DNA of 64,000 bases from CADEFF01 sp964569315 (GTDB taxonomy: Bacteria; Pseudomonadota; Alphaproteobacteria; Dongiales; Dongiaceae), in NCBI GenBank assembly GCA_964569315.1, contig CAZMUZ010000001.1, positions 1 to 64,000 on the forward strand, written 5' to 3'. Numbering within the stretch: the first letter of the stretch is position 1; every line of letters begins with the position of its first letter. The notes below the pieces were generated by a model. The model ran no database searches, was not told where the DNA came from, and saw nothing but the letters and a program-made list of their open reading frames with translations. The position numbers were made by a program, and so were the translations under genes. Below are positions 49,165 to 58,012 of the stretch, piece by piece.

Positions 49165-50364
49165 TCAGGCGTTGTGGCGAACGAGCGCGCCGTCCTTCAT
49201 GACGAAATGGAGCCGCTGCAACGCGGTGATGTCGTCGAGCGGGTTGCTGCGGGTGGCAACGATATCGGCGAACTTGCCGGGCTCGAGGCTGCCGAGCGAA
49301 CCTGTCTGTCCGAGCAGGGCGGCTCCGCCCAAGGTTGCCGCCCGGATCGCCTCGGCGGGCGTCATCCCTACGTCGCGCACCATCCGCACGCATTCCTGGG
49401 CGTTGGCGCCGTGATGGTTGCCGGGCGCGCCGGCGTCCGTGCCCATCACCAGCGGCACGCCCTCGGCGCGCGCCGCGATCATCGCGTCGCGATGCAATTT
49501 CCGCGCGCTCTCGTAGCGGGCAATGAGATAGTCCGGCATCTCCGCGCGGATCGTCGGGTTCTCGATCATCGCCGACATGACGGTGCAGGTCGGCACCAGC
49601 ACGATGCCGGCTTTTGCCATGGCGACAAGGGCGCCGCGGTCGGCATAGGTGCCATGCTCGAGACTGTCCACCCCGGCGGCGATGGCGAGACGGATGCCTT
49701 CGATCGCATGGGCGTGGCAGGCGACGTGGCGGCCGTGATCGTGCGAATGGCGGACAAGCGCCGAAAGCTCGTCGTTGCTGTAATAGCAATCCTCGGCGCG
49801 CTCGGTTTCCGGCGCGAGGAACATGCCGGTCACCATGATCTTGATGAAATCGGCGCCCTTCGCCATCTGGCGTCCGGCGGCGGCCTTCAGCTCCTCGGCC
49901 GTCTGCGCAAAGTCGTACATGCCCCAATAGTCGGCGGCGCCCGGCGTCTCGATGGAAATGAGCCGGCCCGAGAGGAACATGCGCGGACCCGGAAGCGTGC
50001 CGGCCCGGACCTCGTCGCGCACCTCCATCTCGAGATAGTCCCAGCCGCCGCAATCGCGCACGGTGGTGATGCCGCCCTCGAGCGTGCGGGCGGCCGCCTC
50101 GGCGGTGTCCTGCCGGATCCGCTCGCGGCTCCGCGCGCCGAAGGCGGCCGTGCCGGTGACGTCGGGATTGAGGGTCAGATGGACATGGCAATCGATCAGC
50201 CCCGGCAGCAGCCACGACCCGGACATGTCGAGCACGCGGTCGCCCGGCGCCGGCGTCGGACCGGCGGTCAGGGCTTCGATGCGCCCGTCCCGGATGCAGA
50301 TCGCCTTTCGCTCGAATCGCCCTTTCGCGACGTCATACACATTGCCGCCGGTAAGCCAGATCAT
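49165..50364 (-). CDS. Metal-dependent amidohydrolase (imidazolonepropionase/prolidase-like)
   Basis: The 399-residue protein has the composite TIM-barrel amidohydrolase fold. Metal ligands are His60 and His62 (LIDCHVHL), the bridging Lys175 (FIKIMVTG), His217/His219 (ACHAHA), His237 (SLEHGTY) and the Asp of MGTDAG. All expected ligands of a binuclear-type centre are present. It ends with the usual SLEPGKFADIVATRSNPLDD. Relatives hydrolyse N-acyl amino acids, dipeptides or cyclic amides. It follows the permease by 25 nt, so its substrate is likely what the importer brings in. Confidence 0.9.
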   Translation of the reverse strand: MIWLTGGNVYDVAKGRFERKAICIRDGRIEALTAGPTPAPGDRVLDMSGSWLLPGLIDCHVHLTLNPDVTGTAAFGARSRERIRQDTAEAAARTLEGGITTVRDCGGWDYLEMEVRDEVRAGTLPGPRMFLSGRLISIETPGAADYWGMYDFAQTAEELKAAAGRQMAKGADFIKIMVTGMFLAPETERAEDCYYSNDELSALVRHSHDHGRHVACHAHAIEGIRLAIAAGVDSLEHGTYADRGALVAMAKAGIVLVPTCTVMSAMIENPTIRAEMPDYLIARYESARKLHRDAMIAARAEGVPLVMGTDAGAPGNHHGANAQECVRMVRDVGMTPAEAIRAATLGGAALLGQTGSLGSLEPGKFADIVATRSNPLDDITALQRLHFVMKDGALVRHNA

Positions 50365-50389
50365 GCTCGTCCGCTCCTTGATGCTGCGT

Positions 50390-52489
50390 TCATCGCCGGC
50401 CGCGCGCCGCCGCCTGGCTTCGGCTCCAGGATTGCAGGATGCCGTCGGCGATCATGGCGATGATCGCGATACCGAGGCCGGCAATGGCGCCTTCGCCGAA
50501 GCTTGCCGTGCCGACGCCCTGATAGACGAGCTGGCCGAGACCGACATCGCCCACCAGCGCCGCCACCACCACCATGTAAAGCGCCATGACGATGGTCTGG
50601 TTGAGCCCGAGCATGATTTCCGGCATGGCGAGCGGGATCTGCACCTGCCAGAGCAGTTGGCGTCGGCTGCAGCCGAGCGCGCGCGCGGCCTCGATGGATT
50701 GCGCCGGCACGCCGCGAAGGCCGCTCTCCATGTAGCGGATCGGCGGCACGATCGCGTAGAGCACGACCGCCAGCATGGCGGAGAACTCGCCGGCCAGGAA
50801 AACCATCATGATCGGGATCAGGAACACGAATTGCGGCATGGTCTGCAGCGCGTCGCAGATCGGCCGGATAAGGCGGGAAAACCGGTCGCTGCGCGCCGCG
50901 AGGATGCCGATGGCAGAGCCGATCAGGAAAGAGACCATGACCGCGGCACCGCAGAGCTGCACGGTCAGCATCGCCCGGTGCCAGAGGCCGGCGATCAGAA
51001 TGAACGCCATGCCGGTGAGTGCGAAAAGGGCGAGGCGCGGTCCGCCGGTCTGCCAGGCGAGAGCGGCGATCACGGCCGCGAAGAGCGGCCAGGGCGTGCC
51101 TGTGGTGCCGAAGTAGTAGAGGCAGCCGAAGCCGAGCACGGCGCCGAAACCGCGCCAGCGCCAGAGGCGATAGGCGAGCAGCGCGAGCGACGCGATCAGC
51201 GCCGCATAGATCGCCGATACCAGAGGGGTCAGGGAAAAGCCCCAGAAGCCGGGCCGCACGGCGCCTTCGAGACCGATCTTGAGCGGGAACAGCACGAAGA
51301 AGAGCGCCGCGTTTTTGATCGCGTCGGTGAGGAAGAAATAGTTCACCGTGAACCAGGTCACGGCATCGTTGAGCAGCGGCCCGGGGTCGAGATACCAGCC
51401 GGACGGATAGACCCAGAGCGGCGGCAGCAGCGCCGCGAGAAGCAGGCTCCCCGCCAGCATCGCCGCCGCCATCGCCGCGCCGCGCCCGTTCCGCCGCCGC
51501 TGCGCTGCCCGGCGGGCCCGGCCGCCATCGACGAAGGCCTGGCCCACACGGTCGAAGAGGATCGCGATGAGGGCGATGACGAGGCCTGCGAGAAGGCTCT
51601 GGCCGAAAAGCGACTTGCGGAGCGTGCTCAGCAACTGCCAGCCGATGTCGCTGTAGCCGCCGACGATGGCGGCGAGGATCACCATCGAAAGGGTGGTCAT
51701 GATCGCCTGATTGATGCCGACGAGGACGCTCGGCATGGCGGCGGGGATGCGCACCCAGAAGAGATGCTGTCGCCGCGTGCAGCCGGCCATGACGCCGGAT
51801 TCGACCACATCGGCAGGCACTCGCTCGAGCCCCAGCATCACGTTGCGGATCATCGGCGGGCAAGCATAGATCACGCTCGCCACCAGCCCCACGACCGGCC
51901 CGTAGCCGAACAGCAGCACGAAGGGAATGAGATAGGCGAGGGCCGGGATCGTCTGCATCACGTCGAGCGACGGCAGCAGCACGCGGCGAAAGCGGGGGTG
52001 GCGGAAGGCGAGAACGCCGAGCAGGAGCCCGAGCAGGACCGCGATCGGCACGGCCACCCCCACGAGGGAGAGCGTGTTCATGGTCGGCGCCCAGAAGCCG
52101 AACAGCACGACATAGAGACAGGTGCCGATGGCGAGCAGGGCGAGCCGCCCCCCGCCGGCCGCGTGGGCGACGAGCGCCGCCGCCGCCGTCACGGTCAGCC
52201 AGGGAAGCCAACCGAGCAGCGCGCGGAGCGCTTCCAGCGGCGCCCGGATGAGGGCGGCGAGGGCACGAAACAGGAGATGGAATCTGTCGGTGAACCAGGC
52301 CATCGCCGTATCGAGCGCGGGCTCGATCGGCGGCACGAGATCGGCCGGCCAGGCGAGCAGCCACGGCTCGGTCGCACGCAGGGGATAGAGCAGCAAGGCG
52401 AGCAGGGCGATGGCGATCCAGACGAGGGTTGCCGGCCGGATGGCGCTCCAGGCGCGGGGCGTGGGATCGATGGCGCCGGAGAGGCTCAC
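50390..52489 (-). CDS. Glycine-betaine-type ABC permease with two fused ProW domains
   Basis: This 699-residue membrane protein contains two ProW-like permease units. The first (about 120-320) has the EAA loop VESGVMAGCTRRQHLFWVRIPAAMPSVLVGINQAIM. The second (about 500-690) has IEAARALGCSRRQLLWQVQIPLAMPEIMLGLNQTIVMALYMVV. Single ProW proteins are about 350 residues and act as homodimers; a fused pair would be an obligate asymmetric dimer. The loops are well conserved but not identical. It overlaps the ATPase gene by 4 nt. Confidence 0.92.
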   Translation of the reverse strand: MSLSGAIDPTPRAWSAIRPATLVWIAIALLALLLYPLRATEPWLLAWPADLVPPIEPALDTAMAWFTDRFHLLFRALAALIRAPLEALRALLGWLPWLTVTAAAALVAHAAGGGRLALLAIGTCLYVVLFGFWAPTMNTLSLVGVAVPIAVLLGLLLGVLAFRHPRFRRVLLPSLDVMQTIPALAYLIPFVLLFGYGPVVGLVASVIYACPPMIRNVMLGLERVPADVVESGVMAGCTRRQHLFWVRIPAAMPSVLVGINQAIMTTLSMVILAAIVGGYSDIGWQLLSTLRKSLFGQSLLAGLVIALIAILFDRVGQAFVDGGRARRAAQRRRNGRGAAMAAAMLAGSLLLAALLPPLWVYPSGWYLDPGPLLNDAVTWFTVNYFFLTDAIKNAALFFVLFPLKIGLEGAVRPGFWGFSLTPLVSAIYAALIASLALLAYRLWRWRGFGAVLGFGCLYYFGTTGTPWPLFAAVIAALAWQTGGPRLALFALTGMAFILIAGLWHRAMLTVQLCGAAVMVSFLIGSAIGILAARSDRFSRLIRPICDALQTMPQFVFLIPIMMVFLAGEFSAMLAVVLYAIVPPIRYMESGLRGVPAQSIEAARALGCSRRQLLWQVQIPLAMPEIMLGLNQTIVMALYMVVVAALVGDVGLGQLVYQGVGTASFGEGAIAGLGIAIIAMIADGILQSWSRSQAAARGRR

Positions 52490-53559
52490 GGTTCGGCTTT
52501 CCCGCTCTCGAGCGCGGCCGCGAGCCGCTTGGCCGTGAGGCGCCCGACCGGCCGGCCGGCCGCGTCGGTGACCAGCATGGTCGGGGCATGGATCGAGACG
52601 CTCGCGAGGATCTCCGCGAGCGTGGTCTCGGCGCCGATCGCGGGATCGCCGTCGGCGGGTGCGGCGCCTTCGATCGGTTCCGCCAGATCGCCGGCGGTCA
52701 ACACCATCGACCGCGGCACGTCGCGGGTGAACTGGCGCACGTAGTCGTTGGCCGGATGGAGGATCAGCGCCGCCGGCGTGCCGACCTGGACGATCGAGCC
52801 TTCGCGCATGATGGCGATGCGGTCGCCGAGATAGACCGCCTCGAGGAAATCATGCGTGATGAAGGCGACCGTCTTCTTCAGCATCTTCTTCAGCGCGAGG
52901 AACTCGGTCTGCATCTGCTTGCGGATCAGCGGGTCGAGCGCGCTGAAGGGCTCGTCGAGGAACCAGAGATCGGGGCCGACCGCGAGACTGCGCGCGAATC
53001 CGACGCGCTGCTGCTGGCCGCCCGAAAGCTCCCAGGGGTAGCTGTCTTCGCGGCCTTTCAGCCCGACCAGCTCGATGGTCTCCCGCGCGCGGCGATGCTG
53101 CTCCGCTTTCGGCAACCCCTGCACCTTTAGCGGAAAGGCCACGTTCTCCAGCACGGTCTGATGGGCGAAGAGGCCGAAATGCTGGAACACCATGCCCATG
53201 CGCCGCCGCCGCACCTCGATGAGCGCGCGTTCGGACATGTCGAGCAGGGATTCTCCGTCGAGCTCCACGCTCCCCGCGGTCGGCTCGATCAGGCGCGAAA
53301 GGCAGCGCACGACGGTCGATTTGCCGGAGCCGGAAAGCCCCATCACGACGAAGGACTCGCCGGTCTCGACCGTAAAGCTCACATCGGCTGCGGCTGCGAT
53401 GAGGCCGAGCTCGGCTGCGGCGGTGCGGATGGCGGAAGGATCGCTCGTGGCGAGATCGATGCCGCGCGCGGCGAGGCGCGCGACAGGCTCCTCGCCATAG
53501 AGCTTCCAGAGCCCGCGGCAGGCGATCTTGCTGGTCGAGTGGCTGGATGGGGTCATCAT
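52486..53559 (-). CDS. Glycine-betaine-type ABC ATPase (ProV-like)
   Basis: ATG 53559 (or 53556) gives 357 residues: Walker A GLSGSGKST, Q loop MVFQHFGLFAHQTVLENVAFPLKVQG, signature ELSGGQQQRVGFARSL, Walker B LWFLDEPFSALDP and switch His AFITHDFLEAVYLGDR. A C-terminal extension (about 290-357) contains a degenerate CBS-like part (TLAEILASVSIHAPTMLVTDAAGRPVGRLTAKRL), where ProV/OpuA has osmosensing CBS domains. Residues 40-60 (AARGIDLATSDPSAIRTAAAELGLI) are a small insert relative to ProV. It couples to the two-domain permease. Confidence 0.92.
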   Translation of the reverse strand: MMTPSSHSTSKIACRGLWKLYGEEPVARLAARGIDLATSDPSAIRTAAAELGLIAAAADVSFTVETGESFVVMGLSGSGKSTVVRCLSRLIEPTAGSVELDGESLLDMSERALIEVRRRRMGMVFQHFGLFAHQTVLENVAFPLKVQGLPKAEQHRRARETIELVGLKGREDSYPWELSGGQQQRVGFARSLAVGPDLWFLDEPFSALDPLIRKQMQTEFLALKKMLKKTVAFITHDFLEAVYLGDRIAIMREGSIVQVGTPAALILHPANDYVRQFTRDVPRSMVLTAGDLAEPIEGAAPADGDPAIGAETTLAEILASVSIHAPTMLVTDAAGRPVGRLTAKRLAAALESGKAEP

Positions 53560-53574
53560 GTCGACTCTGGTCAG

Positions 53575-53608
53575 CCCCGCTCCGCCGGTTGCAGTCGGCG
53601 GAGCGGGG
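53575..53608 (-). terminator. Strong 12-bp hairpin after binding-protein gene
   Basis: CCCCGCTCCGCC (53575-53586) and GGCGGAGCGGGG (53597-53608) form a perfect 12-bp stem with a 10-nt loop. Read on the minus strand, it lies 48 nt after the binding-protein stop and 15 nt before the ATPase start. It is in the same relative place as the hairpins at 38337 and 61661. Confidence 0.68.
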
Positions 53609-53656
53609 TCGATCCGGGTGCAGGGGAAGGCGGTTGCCCGCCCGCTCCCTGTCGCC

Positions 53657-54628
53657 TCACTCCGTCCAGGGCTTCCAGACGGCTTCGTTGGCGTCAACCC
53701 ACGCCTTGGTGACCTCCTCGACCGGCTTCCCGTCCACATCGATCGCGTGGATCAGGTCGATCTGGGTCTTGTTGTCGACCGTCAGCTTCTTCAGCATGCT
53801 GTGGGCCGCCGGCCATTTGTCCTTGAGGCCTGCCCAAGCGAGCTTCTTGATCCAGCCGCGATCCCAGTCGCAGTCATAGGTCTTGTCCGGGTTGAGACCC
53901 CAGCTCGCATCCTCGTAGCAGCGGTCGTCATAGGCGGGCAGGGCGACGAACTCGCCTTCCATCTCCGAGAAGAGCCAGTGCGGCGTCCAGAACATCGCCA
54001 GCACCGGCGCCTTGCGGGCGACCGCCGACTTGATCTCGGTGACGATGGCGCCCTCCGATCCCGCCGGCACCGCGACGAAATTGATGCCCAGCGCATCGAG
54101 CCGGTCCTGGTTATGGCCGCCCCATTCGAGGGGGAAATCGACCAGCCGGCCCTTGGGCGCGGTTTCCGGCGTGGCGAAGATCTCGGCACAGTCGTTGAGC
54201 GCCTTCCAGTCCGGCAGGCCCGGGCAGAGCTCCTTCACATAGAGCGGATACCAGAAGCTCTGATGCTCCTTGAGCCCGAGGTCCCCGAGGTCCTCGGCCT
54301 TGCCGCTGGCAACCGCCTTGTCGAAGATCTCGCCGGAGCCGGTGCCTTCCCAGATCTCGAGCGCGGCGGCGATGTCGCCCGCCTCGATCGCCGCGAACTG
54401 CGGCGTGTAGGAGGCCGTCACGAACTCCACGTTGTAACCCATGCGCTTCAGGATCTCGCCGGCGATATGGGTGGTGACGTGCTGGCCGGTCCATTCGTTG
54501 ATGGCAAGAACGATCGGATCGTTCGATTCCGGCACGGAGGCCGCTTGGGCGGGAAGGGAGAGCGCGGCCGCGCAGGCGGCCGCCAGGATGGCGCCGGAAA
54601 GGCGTCGCTTGGCTTGGTCGGTTCGCAT
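53657..54628 (-). CDS. Glycine-betaine/quaternary-amine-type substrate-binding protein (ProX/OpuAC-like)
   Basis: The 323-residue protein has a Sec signal peptide ending near residue 29 (LSLPAQA-ASV). The mature part has VLAINEWTGQHVTTHIAGEILKRMGYNVE, ALEIWEGTGSG, SFWYPLYVKELCP, PLEWGGHNQDRL and AMFWTPHWLF, rich in Trp and Tyr as in the aromatic cage of betaine-binding proteins. It begins 77 nt after the acetamidase gene. The importer comprises this protein, the fused permease and the ATPase. Confidence 0.9.
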   Translation of the reverse strand: MRTDQAKRRLSGAILAAACAAALSLPAQAASVPESNDPIVLAINEWTGQHVTTHIAGEILKRMGYNVEFVTASYTPQFAAIEAGDIAAALEIWEGTGSGEIFDKAVASGKAEDLGDLGLKEHQSFWYPLYVKELCPGLPDWKALNDCAEIFATPETAPKGRLVDFPLEWGGHNQDRLDALGINFVAVPAGSEGAIVTEIKSAVARKAPVLAMFWTPHWLFSEMEGEFVALPAYDDRCYEDASWGLNPDKTYDCDWDRGWIKKLAWAGLKDKWPAAHSMLKKLTVDNKTQIDLIHAIDVDGKPVEEVTKAWVDANEAVWKPWTE

Positions 54629-54705
54629 TGCTGTCTACCTCAATCGTTGCAGCGGTGATGGATAGGAAGTTCGATCGTCATGTTCAGGCTAGGCGTGTCG
54701 CGGGT

Positions 54706-55647
54706 TCATTCGAAAACGATGCGCGGAAAATAGAGCGATACTCCCCAGGTCGGCTTGTTGACCAATTGGCTGATGCGGAGATCGGCGCAGACGCTGCAGA
54801 GCATGTAGGCCTCGACCGGAGCCAGGCCGTGACGCCGGCCGAGCAGCTCGATCATCGAGCGCACCGCGGCGCGCGCAGCCTCCATCAGGTCGTCGGCGAT
54901 GCCGGACGCGATGTGATAGCCGGCGCCGTCGAGATGGCGGGTGACGGGCCCCGACGTTTCGATCCAGGGCGCCGGAATCCGGGCGTCGCGTTCGAGCTCG
55001 ATCCTGAGCGCGACCGACATCGGCGCCTCGATCGCGGAGCCGGCGAGCTCGCCATCCCCCTGCGCGGCATGCGTATCGCCGATCGAGAGCAGACCGCCCG
55101 CGACCTCGATCGGAAGCCGCAGCACGGCGCCTTCCGCGATGTCGCGCGTGTCGAGATTGCCGCCGACGCGGCGGGGCGGGAGAGCGGTTACCGGCCCCGG
55201 CTCGTTCGGGGCGAGCCCGATTGTGCCGGGAAAGGGCTTGAGCGGAACGCGCGCATGTTCGCCGAAAAGCGCCGGCACCTTGCCGCTCGGATCGAATCGC
55301 CAGATCGCGAGTTGCGGTTCGCGGAACTCGTCCTCGAGGAGGCCGAAGCCCGGAATGACGCCGCTCCAGCCCCATCCGGCGCTCTTCAGGCCGAGGATGG
55401 TGATTTTGAGCGCGTCGCCCGGCTTTGCGCCGTCGACCGCGATCGGGCCGAACAGCGGAAGCAGCGCCGAATAGTCGAGCGCGGCGATGTCGGCGGCGGT
55501 CGAATCTGGCTTGATCTGGCCGCCGCCGCCGTCCACGACGTCGACTTCGATCGTGTCGCCGGGCGCCACGGTAAGGACCGGCGAGAGGGCGCGATCCCAC
55601 CCGAAATGGCGGTGATGGGAATGGAGAGTGTGGTGACGGAGCTTCAT
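54706..55647 (-). CDS. Acetamidase/formamidase family protein
   Basis: The 313-residue protein has the family motifs VAPGDTIEVDVVDGGGGQI, GWSGVIPGFGLL and SIGDTHAAQGDGELAG (close to the conserved GDxHAAQGDGE), with a C-terminal YMLCSVCADLRISQLVN. The enzyme hydrolyses short amides to acid and ammonia. It is the first gene of the minus-strand betaine-type importer set, so it may act on an imported amide. The upstream 715-nt region should hold its promoter. Confidence 0.9.
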   Translation of the reverse strand: MKLRHHTLHSHHRHFGWDRALSPVLTVAPGDTIEVDVVDGGGGQIKPDSTAADIAALDYSALLPLFGPIAVDGAKPGDALKITILGLKSAGWGWSGVIPGFGLLEDEFREPQLAIWRFDPSGKVPALFGEHARVPLKPFPGTIGLAPNEPGPVTALPPRRVGGNLDTRDIAEGAVLRLPIEVAGGLLSIGDTHAAQGDGELAGSAIEAPMSVALRIELERDARIPAPWIETSGPVTRHLDGAGYHIASGIADDLMEAARAAVRSMIELLGRRHGLAPVEAYMLCSVCADLRISQLVNKPTWGVSLYFPRIVFE

Positions 55648-56362
55648 GCCGGCTCCGCGGTGCGGTGCGGAGACCCGGCGACGGAATGGCGGGTCTCGTT
55701 CGGCATCGCGCGCTCGGGTGCACGCAAACGAACCGGGAGGCGCGGCGAAGCGCAGGCCCAGGGCAGAAAGGGAAATATCGCGAGGAACGAAGTCGGGTAC
55801 AGGCGGATCATCGTCTTTGAAACACTGGCGACAGACTGTCGGACGGGCGCAGGTCCATGCATGCCGCCGCTCTAGGGAACGATACCGCTACCCCAGACGG
55901 TTCCGTGACAGACATTCCACCGCGAGGAACGGACGGTAAGACGGCTTTCGGCGAGCGCAGCCTGACGCCGTGTCACCCTCCCGCAATGGAGCAAAGCCTG
56001 CATTCCGTTCCCCATGCCGGCATCGAACACGATGTTCCGTCGGTCTCGATTGCCGGTCGTGCATCCTATTGCAGCAGCTTCACTCGAAAAGTCAACGCGG
56101 GCCGGACGAAATTTCCTGTCAGGCAAGACAATTATGGATGTTCGCGACGTTGATACGATTCGGCCGGAACCGTCGCACGGCACGCCCGACCGCTACGGGA
56201 GAGTCCCGGCAGATCCTGTGGAATGTCTCGCCGCGCGACGATGAGACCTCTCATATCAATTGCGGAACATGGCGGATTTGCTGGATTAAAGGCACCTGAC
56301 ATTTGACAGGACAATCCGCCGTCACGCAGTATTTGTCATAGGACGTAGTCGCGGAGGATGGC
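55648..56362. other. Long divergent intergenic region
   Basis: No convincing gene is visible in these 715 bases; the short open frames look random in codon use. Composition is noticeably less GC-rich after about 55850. GACAAT occurs at 56127-56132 and 56310-56315, and a TTGACA box occurs at 56303-56308. The segment must contain the promoters of the acetamidase operon (minus) and the MocR gene (plus). The middle 400 bases hold nothing I can name. Confidence 0.6.
56295..56340 (+). promoter_or_regulatory. Promoter region of the MocR gene with repeated TGACA/TGTCA boxes
   Basis: Two TGACA boxes 7 bp apart (within 56297-56308) are followed by GACAAT (56310-56315) and an inverted TGTCA (56334-56338). 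TTGACA (56303-56308) is a perfect -35 match with CAGTAT 18 nt later as a weak -10. MocR proteins bind such repeated half-sites near their own promoter, so autoregulation is inferred. Confidence 0.5.
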
Positions 56363-57760
56363 ATGGTGGATTGGCTTCCGCAGGACCTTCCGAGCAAGGG
56401 GCAGCGCTACCTGGCCATCGCGGAAGCCATGGCGCGCGACATCCGCGACGGCAAGCTTCGGCCGGGGGATCAGCTGCCGACGCATCGCGAACTCGCCTAC
56501 AAGCTCGGCGTCTCCGTCAGCACGGTGAGCAAGGCCTACGCCGAGGCCACCCGACGTCAATTCATCAGCAGCGAGGTCGGCCGCGGCACCTACGTGCTGC
56601 TGCAGGCGCGGTCGGACCGTTCCCGTCAGGTGCTCGCGCTCGAGGATCCGGGCCTCATCGACCTCGGATACAATTGCCCGGTCCTCGACAGCAAGCATAC
56701 GGGCGCGCTCGCCAAGGCGCTGACGGCGGTCGCCAAAGGCGACCGCTTCGCGCGGCTGCTCGCCTACGAACGCCCCTATCTCGGGCTCGAGGAGCATCGC
56801 GCGGCAGGGGCGGCCTGGGTCCGCCGGCAGGGGGTCGAGACCTCGCCCGACAACATCGTCGTCGTCGGCGGTGCGCAACATGGGGGATCGGTTACGCTCG
56901 CCTCGGTCTGCCGTCCGGGCGATGTCGTGCTGACGGAGGATCTGACCGATCCGGGAATGAAGTTCCTCTGTGCGAACCTCCAGCTCTCCCTGCGCGGGGT
57001 CGAGACGGACGAGCAGGGGTTGCTCCCGGACGCGGTGGAGGCGGCCTGCCGCGGCACGCGCATCAAGGCGCTTTTCTGTATGCCGAACCATCAGAGCCCG
57101 ACGCTGTCGGTCATGCCGCCGAAGCGCCGCGCCGAGATCGCCGCGATCGCCGCTCGCTACGATTTCACCATCATCGAAAATGACGTCTATGGCGGCTATC
57201 TCGAATCGCCGCCGGCGGCGCTGGCGAGCTTCGCCCCCGACCGCACCTACTACTATACGAGCCTGTCCAAGCTGATGGCGCCGGGCCTGCGCATCGGCTA
57301 TGTCGCGGCCCCGCCGGGCCGCGCCATGGATCTCGTCGCGGGGCTTGGCTCGACGTCCTGGATGACGTCGCACCTCTCCGCCGAGGTCGCCTCCCTCTGG
57401 ATCAATGACGGCACCGCGGAGAAGCTCGCGAGCTGGCAGCGCAAGGAAATGGCCCGTCGCCACGCTCTGGTGAAGCAGATCCTCATCGGCTGCCGCTATA
57501 CCGCCCTGCCGACTTCGCTCCATGTCTGGATGCCGGTGCCGTCGCCCTGGCGCGCCGACAATTTCACCAAGCAAGCGCGGCTGCGGGGCGTGGTGGTGAC
57601 GCCGGGCGAAGTCTTCGTCGTCGGTCACAATTCGGCGCCGCAATCGATCCGCATCAGCCTCGGCGGCGCCACCGCTTCGCGCGTCGAGCTCGAAAAGGGC
57701 CTGCATATCCTGCTCGAAGTGTTGAACGGCCGCGTCGAACCGGCGCTGCTGGTGATGTAG
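56363..57760 (+). CDS. MocR-type regulator (GntR winged helix fused to aminotransferase domain)
   Basis: ATG 56363 follows GCGGAGGATG; 465 residues. The first 75 residues are a GntR winged helix (IAEAMARDIRDGKLRPGDQLPTHRELAYKLGVSVSTVSKAYAEATRR). The rest is a class I/II aminotransferase fold with VVGGAQHGGSVTLAS, CMPNHQSPTLSVM, ENDVYGGY and the PLP Lys of YYTSLSKLMAPGLRIGY. MocR regulators such as GabR, PdxR and TauR sense PLP or a PLP-amino compound adduct. It precedes the LLM oxidoreductase and dipeptidase-Liv importer genes, so an amino-compound inducer for those is likely. Confidence 0.92.
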   Translation: MVDWLPQDLPSKGQRYLAIAEAMARDIRDGKLRPGDQLPTHRELAYKLGVSVSTVSKAYAEATRRQFISSEVGRGTYVLLQARSDRSRQVLALEDPGLIDLGYNCPVLDSKHTGALAKALTAVAKGDRFARLLAYERPYLGLEEHRAAGAAWVRRQGVETSPDNIVVVGGAQHGGSVTLASVCRPGDVVLTEDLTDPGMKFLCANLQLSLRGVETDEQGLLPDAVEAACRGTRIKALFCMPNHQSPTLSVMPPKRRAEIAAIAARYDFTIIENDVYGGYLESPPAALASFAPDRTYYYTSLSKLMAPGLRIGYVAAPPGRAMDLVAGLGSTSWMTSHLSAEVASLWINDGTAEKLASWQRKEMARRHALVKQILIGCRYTALPTSLHVWMPVPSPWRADNFTKQARLRGVVVTPGEVFVVGHNSAPQSIRISLGGATASRVELEKGLHILLEVLNGRVEPALLVM

Positions 57761-57934
57761 CGGACGCGCCTCGCCCCTCGTTTCGTTGCGCTTGTGGCAC
57801 GACATTCCGCGCCAGAAGTTGCGTGCGCGATCAGCTTTTGGCGCGCCGGATTGTCATGCATCAATGTCCAACTTGACTCGTTTCCGGCCGATTTCTAGGG
57901 TCCCCGGCGTCCGTGAGGACCGAAAGTTCGCCCG

Positions 57935-57950
57935 ATTGTCTTACGACAAT
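57935..57950. promoter_or_regulatory. Inverted repeat ATTGTC-N4-GACAAT, operator candidate
   Basis: A perfect 6-bp inverted repeat with a 4-nt spacer sits 62 nt upstream of the LLM gene start. The same half-site occurs at 57850-57855 and, in the opposite orientation, twice upstream of the MocR gene. It is a good candidate for a MocR binding site controlling the downstream genes. Confidence 0.55.
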
Positions 57951-58012
57951 AGTCACCGTCCGGGCCGTCCGGCGCTGCGCCGGGCGGTGTCGGGTCGCGA
58001 AGGGAGCACCGC

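Noticed and set aside
50063..52744. 893-codon plus-strand open frame opposite the fused permease
   Set aside because: Highly charged, repetitive composition (Arg, His, Asp, Glu) typical of the reverse reading of membrane-protein codons.
55648..56362. Small genes in the long intergenic region
   Set aside because: Several short open frames exist, but none has a ribosome binding site with plausible protein composition.
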